DNA of 64,000 bases from Telopea speciosissima. Lineage: Eukaryota > Streptophyta > Magnoliopsida > Proteales > Proteaceae. Location: contig NC_057924.1 in assembly GCF_018873765.1 (NCBI RefSeq), positions 18,099,542-18,163,541 of the forward strand. The letters are read 5' to 3'. The notes beneath the pieces were generated by a model, which worked only from the letters and a program-made list of their open reading frames with translations, was not told where the DNA came from and made no database searches. Position 1 is the first letter of the stretch. Each line of letters opens with the position of its first letter. This document shows positions 1 to 11,340 of this stretch, piece after piece. The position numbers and the translations under genes are program-made.

Positions 1-52
1 AAACCATTGCCATGATTGGAAGTAACAGTTTAAGCTGTAACATTAAAAAATC

Positions 53-1321
53 TTACCCTCCATGATGGACTGTTGCTCTATCTGCAGCAATCCCCTCTTC
101 ACTTATCCTTTTTACAAGGTTCTGACCCATTGGAACCCGATATGGATGCAGTGGTATCGAATTATTGTCAAGAAAGTTGAGAATAATCACCATAGCCACT
201 GATGAAACAACCATTGGAATTGGACCAAAAATCCATAGCAACAAAGTAGTGGCAAAGTAAAGTGCTCGAAGCCCAAGCAATGAAAAATTACTTCCCCTTA
301 TCACTGCCAACTGCACATATTTCACGGGCATGTCTGTATTTGGTGTGCTAATCAGGAAATTAGCATGCACAAAGTACCTTGCTGACTGCACGAATGATGC
401 AAAGGCTATAAGGAAGAAGGCAAGAAGTGTGATGTACTTGAGAGATGTAGTGGGTGGGCTTGTGTCTCCATAGATTAGTTTGTTGATGAGAAGGTTGTTG
501 GAAGAGCTTCCGAACCATGTTCCAATAAGAGAGCTTAGTGTAATGGATATGGAGGCTAAGAAGGTTGCTGCTGATTCGTTGCTCGAGATCACTTGCAGAG
601 CCAATCCCATATTATTTGGATCTGCCTGTGAAAAAGGAAAAAAAAAAAAAAAAAAAAAAAAGAGAGAAAGTATACAAAATTAGCATCGGAACATACCCAG
701 ACAAATACAATCACAAGAACGATTAGAAAATCCCACCTTCGACAATTCCATCAGCAAGGAATACCAATCACTGCAAAGCAAAAACCTTATCTAGAAAAAC
801 AAAATCTAGGCCTACACTAGTACAAGAATGATTGGAAAACCCCACCTTCGGCAATGCCATCAGCAGCAAAAACCAATCACTGCAAAGCAAAAAATCTCAC
901 ATAGAAAAATGAAATCTAAGCTTACACTGAATACAATAATGATTGAAAACCCCACCTTCGGCAATGCCATAAACAGGAAAAACCAAGCATTTCAAAGCAA
1001 AAAACACACCTAGAAAAATCGAAATCTCAATCAACAATTCCTCTTTAATATGAAAAGGAAGGTCTACCAAAGAGATAATTGAGTTTTTTTTGCTGATTAA
1101 TTCAGAAATCATCCAATGAACTGGGGGGAGGGGGTGGGGTTTGTAATTATTACCAACATCATTCTCTCAACCCAAGCCATCTTGTTGTGGTTCTCATAGC
1201 CAATAACTGTGGTGTGTGGAGCAGTCAGTATTCTATAGAGGAGGAAGAGATGGTAGCCGAACATTATGATCAACCCAGCAGGGACCAACAATATATCAAG
1301 ATTTTCTTTCCGAATCCACAT
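53..1321 (-). CDS. DUF599 family membrane protein, copy 1 (two exons: 1154-1321 and 53-625)
   Basis: Predicted multi-pass membrane protein of unknown biochemical function, 246 residues after splicing. Exon 1 (1321 down to 1154) is 56 codons and ends at a GT donor after Met-Met-Leu. Exon 2 (625 down to 53) follows a CACAG acceptor and gives 190 residues. I chose the ATG at 1321, although the frame stays open to an ATG at 1375, because 1321 aligns residue for residue with the starts of copies 2 and 3. Exon 1 carries the LLVPAGLIIM membrane segment and the TTVIGYEN and MAWVERMM motifs. Exon 2 carries ISSNESAATFLAS, a FVQSARYF segment and the LWIFGPIP segment, so about four hydrophobic stretches in all. 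The 528-bp intron is longer than the 103-109 bp introns of the other copies because it holds tandem repeats. The C-terminal tail (ending HHGG) differs from the paralogues. Family assignment is recognition; function is unknown. Confidence 0.88.
638..1030. repeat. Intronic poly(A) tract and three ~110-bp tandem repeats
   Basis: Inside the intron of DUF599 copy 1. A run of about 22 A (638-660) is followed by three diverged copies of a ~110-bp unit starting at 721, 830 and 941 (spacing 109 and 111). Each starts GATT(A/G)GAAAA and contains CCACCTTCGGCAATGCCAT or a close variant. The reverse complement of this core recurs at about 15070-15100, and a weaker form at about 35370-35400. The unit is therefore probably a transposon-derived fragment amplified inside the intron. 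Confidence 0.8.
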
Positions 1322-1929
1322 TCTCTTACAGTTCATAGGTTGCATTTCCAGAGTAGATGTGTTTAAATATTGCATTCAATATATGGTTTATATTGTCCTC
1401 TTTAAGTAATATGACATTTTAGCTCAGGTGGGTTTGCTTAGGAATAAGCCTTTAGATAAAGCAGCAATAAGAGAGGCTTGCAAGCAATGGAATGGATTCC
1501 TTGTTTTCCAATTTATGGGAATAATTGAGCAGATACAGACAAGAAATATTGATTGGTTCATGCTTTATTGTTAATCCATAATTTCACTTTAGACCTTAAG
1601 AGGCAGTTTGGAAAAGCAAGTCTTCACACATGAGAGCCTTTATTATATGTCTCCAAATGGGAAATCATTGCCTTTTTTTCGTTTACCATGTTACGGCTGT
1701 GTGATTAAGACAATCTCGAAAGCAGAGGATCTGTAATAAGCATAACGCATATGATGGTAACACTATACAATGAGTGGGATCGTCTACCGGAAAAAAACAT
1801 CAATTTATCCTTGCAAATATTAAAAGTGATATATGGAATATTTTACTAATATCCAGACCAGTATTTTCCTTCTCCAGTATAAATTAACATGTGTAAATAG
1901 ATCATTATCTTTTGCGTTTTACCTGATAT

Positions 1930-3690
1930 GGTGCGAATGCAACGGAAGAGGATCACGAGGGGGTAAGATTACGAGCCACACGAACTAGGCGGATCTTTTT
2001 GGATCTCCGTGTACCTGTTAGGTATCTCCACAGAAGACTCCACACCACAAAACCATGGGAGATGATGGATTCCCTCAGAGAACACAACACTAGCAGAGAG
2101 ATGAAGTGAGAACCAAGACTGAGAGTGAGAATGTCAGACTCCGGTTTAGGGCTGCTGATGTATACATATATATAGATCCTCTCCTATTCGTACAATGAAT
2201 AGAAGTAGGGGACCACCTTAAGTGGCTACCCCTCTCTCAAACCCTAGAGGGTCCAAAGACCCACGGCTGCCCCTAGGTGGGTGCCTGGATCGAGTCACGC
2301 TTGATTTGGTCACATCTTCCACTCGCCCACGTAGGGCATATCAATGCAATCGTTCATCTAAGCCTCTCTCACACGTGTATCTTTTCATACAAGAAATGTT
2401 GTGTGTGACCTAACGAGATAGAACAAGGTCGTAATGCTATATCAAACTTTCATCTAACCAACATAGGACATCACTCACAAACAATCTCGAAATAACCCAA
2501 ACGACCTAACTACACCTGATTCAGCACACTTGGTCCCTCATGATGAATAGTGCTAACCCCAAATATGTAATGTACTTATGATCATATTGAAAACCAATAC
2601 GACAAGTCGCCTGGGCAATGAGTCACAAAACAAAGGTGTATCATTGAATGATTTTTCTTGAGCCCCTACATGTCAATCTAATTATTCTCAATTGCTTTCT
2701 CAATAAAGTCCTGCCAAACTGCATCATCCATGACCCTAAGGAGTATGCTAAAATAGCAACATTGAGCGGCCTCTTCATGACATGTTCTCAAGTAATAAAG
2801 GTATCAGTAGAATCAACTAAATATGTTTCATGTGGCTCACACAGTGACGAAGCAGGGATCCATGCACCCATTCCAATTCATGGTCGGTACAAGCACATAC
2901 GATATGCTATGTATGCTCCAACTGGAATGGGCATGTCACTCATAAAATAAACGTCATGAGAATATAGTTTCAGTCACTAGGACAAGCACCTGTTCATGGT
3001 AGCGGCAGCCTTAGCTGCCCAAAGAAGTAGGGGTGGCTATTTCAATCAGGTGGGCTGCGTGTCTAAGATGCGCCCAATTAAATAAAAAAAAATTGTTCAT
3101 AATCGGTCAACACAAAATTACAAGAATCAATTCAGCCTATACTTTGCAATTCGGATCTCCATAGGCTTATCCTTGTAGTTGGCCAACACACGTTAATGGC
3201 GGCCTTGGCTCCCTCTTTTTTTTTTATTTTTTATTATAACTTCAGTCCCCAAGAAAAAAATGCAATTTCACCAATGGACAATCCCTCCTTCTTAGTGGTA
3301 GTGCTGAAACAAACAGAAAACATCATTAATTCATTAATTGAATCAAGAACGCATCACGCACAATCTAAGCTCTCATACCACGTGTTGGAATAATATCCCC
3401 AATCATACGAATACATAAGGATCTTGCAAATAACATTCTAGAATCAGAAACATAAGAGAGTAGACGCTTACCGTTCACTGATGTATGTTGTGTGACGATT
3501 CCTTGACTCCCACTAGCCATGATGATGTTCGTCTTCGAATCGCTGTAATAAGAACGAACAATGGAGCTTCTAGATTACTGTGTGATGGACTGATATGAAA
3601 TTTAGTGCAGATAGAGGGAGGACCTAGAGTCCTATACTGTGATACACTCCTCTCACCAAGGATTGCTATTTAGAGTAGGACTTTAATCCC
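1930..3690 (-). mobile_element. Remnants of a copia-like LTR retrotransposon
   Basis: No intact coding sequence. Read on the minus strand, TGGTATGAGAGCTTA at 3380-3366 resembles the initiator-Met tRNA primer-binding site of copia elements. It directly follows an LTR-like end, so 3385-3690 would be the tail of a 5' LTR. DNA at 1930-2990 also has LTR character, including a TATATATA stretch near 2160-2175. I could not pair two LTRs or find target duplications. Short ORFs here look fortuitous. The assignment rests on the primer site and general texture. Confidence 0.4.
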
Positions 3691-3758
3691 CAAATTGATA
3701 GTCAATAGGTTTCATCAACTATATCCAATTACAATATTGAGACATACTTGGCCAATAA

Positions 3759-3923
3759 GTTATGAATCCAATCCTCTCTTATGACATTTAACCACTAGAT
3801 TGGATCTCAACCATCCATGGGGTGTCAGGACCACCGCTGGGGTGTGGTTCCCACACCCCATGGATGGTGTGAGATTGACTCTAGTGGTTAAATGTCATTG
3901 GAGAGGATCTGGGCTCATAAGTA
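3759..3923. repeat. Foldback (hairpin) MITE
   Basis: Near-perfect inverted repeat. The left arm contains GACATTTAACCACTAGA and CCATCCATGGGGTGT. The right arm contains the complements ACACCCCATGGATGG and CTAGTGGTTAAATGTC. The loop is only about 20 bp. There is no coding potential. No convincing target duplication was found. It lies 15 bp before a separate hAT-like MITE. Confidence 0.8.
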
Positions 3924-3938
3924 ATGGTCATGTGGGAC

Positions 3939-4208
3939 TAGGGCTGTAAACGGATCGGATTCGGCTCGGATAGTGCTATATCCGCATCCGCATCCGATTA
4001 GCTATCAGACGGATTCGGATAGTGCTAAACGGATATGGACACGGATACGAATCGGATATTTTATCCGTTTACATGTAAATATAGCTTTTCGGATAACTAT
4101 AGCCTATTCGTATCCGCATCCGTTTAGCTTTTGGACGGATTCGGATAGTGCAAAACGGATACGGACACGGATACGGAAACGGATTTCGGCTATTCATTTA
4201 CACCCCTA
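3939..4208. mobile_element. Non-autonomous hAT-type MITE, 270 bp
   Basis: Terminal inverted repeats TAGGGCTGTAAA (left) and TTTACACCCCTA (right) are flanked by an exact 8-bp target duplication TGTGGGAC (3931-3938 and 4209-4216). Length, termini and duplication size fit hAT MITEs. The interior repeats CGGATTCGGATAGTGC and CGGATACGGACACGG, giving a fortuitous 98-codon frame. Confidence 0.92.
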
Positions 4209-4462
4209 TGTGGGACACACAATTACAGAATTAAATAATTCCTACACAGCACCCATAACAGCTCACTAGCACCAGAAAACACTCCAGCAATCACACCATC
4301 ATTCCAGCACCAACACTCTCACCATACCAAGGCTGAAGCCATTAAATCTCAATTGATTTCAAAGATTGAGCTATAGGCGCTATTCAAAGATCGTTAAAAT
4401 GTTGTAAACATATATATAATGGTAACTCCAAACCATACCACTTACGCGTTGGATATGTTTTT

Positions 4463-5052
4463 ATTTGTACCCTCTTTTAAATTCAACCTTTTATCTGTCA
4501 GTAAACTCAATGCCTCTTCTAAATTTCTTCTCACTTTTACTGACAAATCCTGTCTATTTTAGGACCCACTTTCGAAGAGGACTATTGAGACGGGTAGCAA
4601 ACATGGTGGTCTCTATCTCCTTGATCCTGCCCTTCCATTTGTTTCGGCGGCTGTCACTGGCACCCATTTTGATCTTTGGCATCGAAGGTTAGGCCACCCG
4701 GGTTCGTCATCTATGAAATCCTTGCATCGTATTGATCCTACCATTTCTTTTTCTAATAAGTGCACATGCACTGTTTGTCCATTGGCTAAGCAAACTCGGC
4801 TTTCCTTTCCCAGTAGTGTAATCACAATTTCATTATGTTTTGAATTAGTACATTTTGACATTTGGGGACCATACCGGACTACTTTATCCGGGGCTCGTTA
4901 TTTTTTAACTATCGTGGATGACTACTCACGCAGTACTTGGCTATTTATTATGTCCTCTAAATCTAAGGTTAACCACTTAATTCCTCATTTTTTTTGCCAT
5001 GATTTATAACCAATTTCATGTCATAATAAAATGCGTTTAGTCGGATAATGGT
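4463..5052 (+). pseudogene. Copia pol fragment: protease end, gag-pre-integrase, integrase N-terminus
   Basis: Translation shows PSFKFNLLSVSKL (protease/gag-pre-integrase link), KHGGLYLLDP, then LWHRRLGHPG and CTCTVCPLAKQ, the H-H-C-C zinc-binding pattern of retroviral-type integrases. HFDIWGPYR and FLTIVDDYSR follow (first catalytic Asp region). An in-frame TAG lies at 4560. A length change in the T-run near 4990 shifts the frame by one base. The coding region stops at SDNG, where the solo LTR enters. Confidence 0.9.
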
Positions 5053-6741
5053 TGATGAACACATTTCTGTGTGAAATCTTAGGGCATAAAGCATACATTT
5101 TACCACATTGGACAGAGTTACTCGGTGCTTTCTTGTGCTTTTCAGGTTTTAGGTGAATTCTTGTGAAAATGGAGGAGATGATGTTAAGAAAATGTTTTTA
5201 AGCTGTTTAAAGGTGTTAATGACTTGGATGCGTAGCCCATCGAGTTAGCTTCGTAACGGTTCAAACGACACTTGATTCCGAGTTGAAACGAAGAAGTTAC
5301 GGCCGTTTCCATAATGAAGCGCGAAAATGGTCTATAGAGGTTTATTTGTAATTATTGACAGTTGGCCGGGGACAAAGTGAAGCGAAAGTTTGGATTCTAG
5401 GGGTTTTAACATAATAACCAAAAGTTATATTTCCTGTATCCGAAAGATTCCATTTGGAGGGCTCTGGACAGTCCAACTTCAACTTGAGATATCTTGGGCT
5501 CCCGAACTCCAAATTGGACGAAATTTGGGTCTATTTTGGGTAATTTTTCGCAAGGAACACAATGTTAAGGCCTATATAAGCACCCCATGCTCCACATTTT
5601 CTGAAATACAGAATGGATATTTTATTTATTCTTAAAGGAATCCTAGTCATCACCCTTACTCTCTCTCTCCTCCAACTTCTCAAGGGCACTTTTGAAATTC
5701 TATTTGGGATAGATTTATTTTGAAAGATATTCTCTCACCTATGGAAGTTGAAAAGTCAAAGATGCTTTGATTTTATTGCTTAGAGAAGATATCTACAAAG
5801 AAAAGGAAGCACTTGTTAGAATTTGAAGTTTACTTTTCTAGAAATAGAAGGTCTATGTAAACAATCTTCTCTTCTTCTTCTTTCTATTTTTTTCTTTTTT
5901 CTTAGGATTCAAGACATTGTAAAAGAGGAAGGAGAAAAGAATATTCTCTTTTCTTAGGGAATATTTCTCCTACACTTCCCTCTTCTCTCCTCTCCTCTCT
6001 TCCCCCTATAAATACCCCTTGCCCTTTGGGTTGTAAGAAGTTAGTTTTTTAGTTAAGTTTTTAGTTAGTTTCTAGTTCAATTTTAATTCAATTTTTTTAG
6101 TGTAATTTTTACTTCATTCACTTAGTGAAATTTTCTCTTCTTTTCCTATTTTTGGCTTAAGTTCTTAGTTTTGATTTCATAAGTCTAGTTTAATGGTTGT
6201 AATAGTTGTAGTTTAAAGCTTCCTAGTCTAAGTTCCTATGTTGATGACAAGACATGGAGATTTAGAAGAGGAAACCATGGTGAGTTTATTCAAGTATTCA
6301 AGCACATCAAGGTATCTCATTCTCTAAACCCTTAATCTCATTCTCCCTCTCTTCTATCTCTCTCTATCTTCTTCTTCTTCTTCTCCCTCTATTTCTTTTA
6401 TTTTTTTTATATGGTTGTGGTTTGTGGATGCACTTTTATTCCCTTATTCCTTTTTATGTGGTTATTATGTGTGGCTACATTTTTATTCTTTTCAATTTGC
6501 GTTAGTCTGATAGGTTAGATGCTCATGTGTTAGGACGCCAATTTAATCCCTTAATTTTGTTAGATGCTTATGAGTTAGGATGCATTAATTTTTATTAATT
6601 TAATTAGTTTAATTTAACACTTTAATTTGGTTCACTTTGCATTACTTTTAAGTTAGTTAAATAGAGTGGCGTATATCTCCTCGTGTTCGACCCGTAGCTA
6701 CGATTGACCCGTACGCTTGCGGTATTATTTTAACTCAAACA
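5053..6741 (+). mobile_element. Solo LTR, probably Ty3/gypsy, 1689 bp
   Basis: Begins TGATGAACAC, ends AACTCAAACA (TG...CA) and is flanked by a 5-bp target duplication ATGGT at 5048-5052 and 6742-6746. There is no internal coding region, so this is an LTR left by recombination between two LTRs. It has TATA-like CTATATAAGC near 5571 and CCTATAAATAC near 6004, long CT-rich tracts, and a gypsy-like 3' end. Superfamily is inferred from texture; the solo-LTR call is solid. Orientation is inferred from the TATA-like boxes. Confidence 0.9.
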
Positions 6742-6746
6742 ATGGT

Positions 6747-7475
6747 ACATAATTTTTTAGCCATTCTACTTCCACTTACCTTCAACCTTTGGGAGTATTA
6801 CATCACTCTAGCTATGTTGCAACTCCACAACAGAATGGCATTGTGGAATGCAAGCATCGTCCCTCCTTAATATTGCACGTGCACTTCGTTTTCAGTCTAG
6901 TATTCTCATTGAATTTTGGGGCGAATGCGTTTTAACTACTGTATATTTAATAAACCGACTTCCCACTCCTGTATTAAAGGGTCGGTCTCCCTATGAGGTC
7001 CCACACAACAAAGCTCCAAACCTCTCCCATTTACGAGTTTTTGGTAGTCTTTGATTTGGACGAAATCATTCTCCCATCCACAAATTTGATAAATGGGCGT
7101 CCCCTGTTGTATTTATTGCCTATCCTTATGGCCAGAAGGGTTACCATGTCCTTGACCTCCAATCCAAAAAGTTCTACATCACCCAGGATGTCATGTTCCA
7201 TGAACAAATTTTCCCTTCTGCCTTACTGCCTAAACCGATGCCTCTTGGATCCCCTATTCTTCCCTTACCCCCCTCCCATGTGGATACCCCCCCTATCGTT
7301 GATCCCACTTTGCTTACTACCCCAACTTCACCCACTCCTACCCCTCCTAACCCTATACCCCCTACCCCTACCCCGTCCCCACACCCACCTATCATCCCTA
7401 GCCGTCCCCAACGTGACCGCCATCCCCCACGTCACATACAGGACTTCCACCGCTTCTACAGCCCCGCATAATAGT
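6747..7475 (+). pseudogene. Copia integrase C-terminal half and Pro-rich linker
   Basis: Continues the integrase after the solo LTR. HSSYVATPQQNGIVE is the conserved third catalytic region of copia integrase. LNIARALRFQ, TVYLINRLPTP and LSHLRVFGSL follow, then a Pro/Thr-rich linker. Frame changes near 6860 and stops at 6750, 7052 and 7469-7474 disable it. The Pro-rich stretch also yields a mirror frame on the other strand, which is not a gene. Confidence 0.85.
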
Positions 7476-7480
7476 ATTCT

Positions 7481-7790
7481 TTGACTGCAGGTTCGTCCTC
7501 TTCCCATCCTTTACAATCTTTCCTCTCTTATGATCGCTTTAATCATTCTCATAAAGCTTTTCTCACATTTGTTGAGCCTCCAACATTTACAGAAACTATG
7601 AAACATAAGGCCTGGAGAGCAGCTATGCAGGCCAAAATTCAGGCATTGACAAAGAATCAAACTGGGTCTCTTGTTCCACTTCCCCCCGGAAAAAATCCCT
7701 TTGGCTCCAAATGGATCTACAAGATCAAACGCCGCTCTGATGGCAGTATTGAGCATTACAAAGCCCACCTTGTTGCCAACGGTTATAATC
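7481..7790 (+). pseudogene. Copia reverse transcriptase, N-terminal part
   Basis: WRAAMQAKIQAL, GKNPFGSKWIYKIKRRSDG and IEHYKAHLVANGYN form the start of the copia reverse-transcriptase domain. It is cut at ANGYN by the Mutator-like insertion at 7791 and resumes at 8694 in another frame, as expected from the insertion length. Confidence 0.9.
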
Positions 7791-8693
7791 ATAGTTGTCA
7801 TGGCGTCGCCATATCGTCGCCATGGCGTCCTGGCGCTACCATAGCGTCCTGGCGTTGGAGGTCTTTACATATCAACCTATGCCATGGCGTCCTGTCTCTC
7901 TTTCCCTCTTTGATTTCTTCTTCCTGCCTCTCTTTCCCTCTTCGATTTCTTCTTCTTTAATTTTTTGTTTCTTCCCCAACCTTAGACCCACTCCCTGCTT
8001 CCCCAAATCTCCTATTTTAGCCTTGGTTTAGTAACCTACAACTAAGACATCTGCCAAATCTGATTTCAGATCTCACCATTCGGTTGCCAGTAAGATTTTG
8101 GGGCTATTTCTCGTTGGGATCGGCAGACCTTGGTGCTGCGATTTTGTTCCAGAAATTGCAGGGAGAATCGTCTTCATAAGGATTTTCCGCTGCTGGAACT
8201 ACTCCAATTCACCGCCTCTCTGCCTCTCTTTCTATCGTGCTATTGCAAGGTTGAAGAAGACATTAAGTATTTAAAATTGCAAGTAAGGACGACTTGTATT
8301 ATTTATATAAAACCCCTTATATTCTCTATTGCTATTCTGTTTAACCCATTCAGTTTTCCCTTTAACTCCATTAAATTACAGCTCTGCCACTCCTTTGCAA
8401 CTTCAGATTAATTACAATTCTGCCATTGCTCTTATAAATCTTGATTTATCTACTAGTTTTCCATTCAACTTTGCCATTCAACGTTGGATTTAATTACAAT
8501 TCTACCATTGCTCATATAAATCTTGATTTATCTACTAGTTTGCCATTCAACTTTGCCATTCAACTTTGGATTTAATTACAATTCTGCCATGGTCGACATG
8601 ATCGCCATGGCATCGTCATGGCCGGCGACGTGTCGATATATAGATCAGACACCCCTCCATCAACTTGGATCACCATGACGCCGTGACAACTAT
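7791..8693. mobile_element. Non-autonomous Mutator-like element (903 bp)
   Basis: Ends ATAGTTGTCA / TGACAACTAT form terminal inverted repeats, with further imperfect pairing (ATGGCGTCG left, ATGACGCCG right). An exact 10-bp target duplication GGTTATAATC occurs at 7781-7790 and 8694-8703. A 9-11 bp duplication is typical of Mutator-like elements. The left end is rich in GCCATGGCG/GTCGCCAT repeats. There is no transposase. At 8408, 8490 and 8572 an 82-bp tandem unit starts TTAATTACAATTCT, about 2.3 copies. A one-base slide in the duplication boundary is possible. Confidence 0.88.
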
Positions 8694-9297
8694 GGTTATA
8701 ATCAGATTGAGGGTGTCGATTTTCATGATACTTTTACCCCTGTAGCTAAGTTAGTCACTATTCGGGTTCTGTTGGCTCTTGCTACTGCTCGAGGTTGGCC
8801 TCTCCATCAAATGGATGTCAACAACGCCTTCCTCCATGGTGACCTCAATGAGGAGGTTTATATGACTACTCCACCTGGTTATCGGAGAAAGGGGGAGCAG
8901 TTAGTTTGCCGTCTTCACAAATCTTTATATGGCCTTAAACAAGCATCACGACAATGGTATTCTAAGTTTTCTATGGCATTATGTCAATATGGTTTTCGGC
9001 TTTTTGATGCGGATCATTCTCTTTTCATTCTTCAGAAGGGCACCGCATCCGTCTTCATTCTTTTATATGTTGATGATTTGATTATTGCTGGTTCTGATGC
9101 CTCCTTAATTCATGACGTCCAAACTATGCTTCACCAGCAATTCCACATTAAGGACTTTGGTCAGCTCAAATACTTTCTGAGTATTGAGGTTGCTCGGTCT
9201 CGCACAGGCCTCTATCTATGTCAACACAAGTATATCCTTGATATATTGGACGATTGTGGCTATACTGGTGCCCATCTTGCTGACATACCCATGGAGT
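8694..9297 (+). pseudogene. Copia reverse transcriptase, catalytic part
   Basis: Contains IEGVDFHDTFTPVAKL, HQMDVNNAFLHGDL (first catalytic Asp), GLKQASRQW and LLYVDDLIIAG, the YVDD active site. These are hallmarks of copia reverse transcriptase. A TAG at 9297 and a second stop near 9370 separate it from the RNase H frame. The catalytic motifs are intact although the frame is broken. Confidence 0.92.
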
Positions 9298-9299
9298 AG

Positions 9300-10022
9300 A
9301 ATTTAAAATTATCTAATGATGAGGGTGACTTGCTTGCCGATCCTTCGGCTTATCGTCGTTTGGTTAGTTGATTAATCTATCTTATAGTCACTCGACCTGA
9401 CATCACTCACAGTGTCAACATTTTGAGTCAATTCATGCACCAACCACGGCAACCTCATCTAGATGCAGCTCACCGCTTGTTACGCTATCTCAAAATAACT
9501 CCCAGTCAAGGGCTCCACTATCGGTTTGATTGTTCGCTTGATCTCCGTATCTATTGTGATTCGGATTGGGCCAGTTGTCCCATGACTCGCCGTTCCACAA
9601 CTGGTTATTATGTCTTATTGAGTTCTAGTCTTGTCTCCTGTAAGACTAAGAAGCAACATACCATTTCACGCTCCTCTGCCGAGGCCAAGTATGAAGCAAT
9701 GGCTATCACTACCTGTGAGTTGATATGGCTTACTTATTTATTGCGTGACATTGGTCTTCCCTACCAGACTCCCATTCCGTTGTATTGTGATAATCAGGTG
9801 GCTCTACACATCGCTGCCAATCCCGTCTTTCATGAACGAACCAAACATATTGAGATCGATTGTCATCTCGTTCGTGAGCGGCAACAGCAAGGTCTCATCG
9901 TTCCCACCAAGATTGCCTCTCACTCTCAATTGGCTGACATATTTACCAAGGCACTAGGACATGAGCCATTTCAAACCTTGCTATCCAAGTTGGGCGTTTG
10001 CAATCTCCACGCTCCAACTTGA
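9300..10022 (+). pseudogene. Copia connection and RNase H domain
   Basis: After the stop, the same polyprotein continues: VTRPDITHSVNILSQFM, HLDAAHRLLRYLK, YCDSDWASC (RNase H Asp), SRSSAEAKYEAMA (catalytic Glu) and LYCDNQVALHIAANP (catalytic Asp), ending at TGA 10020-10022. The frame is open from 9423 to the end. The polypurine tract GAGGGGGAG overlaps and follows the stop. Confidence 0.92.
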
Positions 10023-10029
10023 GGGGGAG

Positions 10030-10223
10030 TCTTACGATTGTATATACACATCCTTAATTCTCTACCTTATCTTGTATGTCTCTTCCTTATCTTTTATACC
10101 ATATTAGTTGTATATCCCTGATAAGTAGGATTATGTTTAGGTAGATAATCCTGTATATATAATGACCAATGTAATACGTGATTCACAAGATATACAATTA
10201 ACTTTGGATTCTCAGAGTTAACA
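10030..10223 (+). repeat. 3' LTR of the copia element (194 bp)
   Basis: Starts directly after the polypurine tract GAGGGGGAG as TCTTAC (expected TGTTA; the G appears mutated) and ends GAGTTAACA, giving short inverted ends. It includes TATATATAATG near 10154. The matching 5' LTR is absent from the window. Confidence 0.8.
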
Positions 10224-11340
10224 TATGTGTCCATTAAATTAATACTTTAAGGGTGCATGCATCTTGTTGTCACTAAAATGGTGAAGTTAGAAATTGTAAC
10301 CTTCCTTTGATTGCCCTTTGTCTTATTTCCATGAGTTACTTAGTGTAAGGGTAAAATAGGTGTTTTTCAAAATAATTTGTAAGTGATTTGCCATTATGTG
10401 ATTATTACAGGATTTATGTACTTTTATTGAAAAAAAACAAAAAAAAAAAACAAAACAAAACAAAAGCGTCTTGTAGTAGAAGGGCTAAAAAGTATCATTT
10501 TTTTCACAAACCTTTGTTACAACAAAATTTTTGCTTTAATAAATGTTTATTTCATATTATTGTATGCATGATTACAACTATGGGCCAGCCAGGGGCATTT
10601 TTTAAGGATTAAATAGTTTACAAAGTGTTTTGAAAATTAATGTCTTAAGTATTAATATTATTTTATTAAATAATATTACAAATGCTTTATACACATGCTC
10701 AAAAGTCTGTTATGTTATAATGGTTAGTGGAGGGATCAATTTGTAATTATCTACTTCGTATATTTGTGTTACATTACGTAGAATGTAAATTTTGGTAAAA
10801 TCTTTAATAAGATTGAAGATACTACACACATCCTATCCATATAGCAATCCTAATGGGATCCTACCCCTTCCCAATATTATAGCAATCACGGAATGCCCTT
10901 TATTATTTATAGGAGATTTCGCATTATGAAAAGATTGAGAATCCTATTTTTTTTTTTTAGGAAACCAATTAGTTTGGCTTTCATTTTATAAGAATGAAGA
11001 GGGCAGGAGCTCTCACATTATGGAAAGATGGAGATTGAGCACGTATCCTATTTTACTAAGAAACCAATTAGATTAGCTTCCACTATAAGAATGAAGTGGT
11101 AGGAGAAATCGCAAATTCGCAATTGATATTAGTAGTTCTACAACATCTTCTCCTTTTAGAGTTGCGAATATAATTGTGAGAGTGAGTAGTTCTTACATCG
11201 AATGTGTTGTGCAATTGTTGCAGACGGAACATTCCTTGCATCGTTCGATTTCCATTGTTTGGTTTATGTCGAAATATCTCTTCAATTCTGCTATCATCGA
11301 ACCTTTCATTACCTCCCTATCCCTAGTGACGAATTAAACA
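10224..11340. other. AT-rich intergenic DNA
   Basis: No gene recognised. It holds A-rich tracts (10430-10460) and a loose direct repeat: 10913-10995 and 11010-11105 both contain AAGAATGAAG, GAAACCAATTAG and a CATTATG(G/A)AAAGAT motif. No termini or coding domain seen. Confidence 0.5.

Larger units (their letters stand above)
4450..10223 (+). mobile_element. 5'-truncated Ty1/copia retrotransposon with two nested insertions
   Basis: Order of domains on the plus strand: protease tail/gag-pre-integrase, integrase, Pro-rich linker, reverse transcriptase, RNase H, polypurine tract, 3' LTR. This is the copia order. The 5' LTR, gag and most of the protease are missing; recognisable homology begins near 4450. 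A solo LTR (5053-6741) splits the integrase and a Mutator-like element (7791-8693) splits the reverse transcriptase. Removing each insert plus one target copy puts the reading back in register at the junction. In-frame stops and one-base shifts elsewhere show the element is dead. Confidence 0.93.

Noticed and set aside
3973-4269. 98-codon plus-strand frame
   Set aside because: Lies almost wholly in the hAT MITE built of CGGAT-type repeats; periodic low-complexity protein, no domain.
7174-7395. Gly/Val-rich minus-strand frame
   Set aside because: Mirror of the Pro-rich linker of the copia polyprotein.
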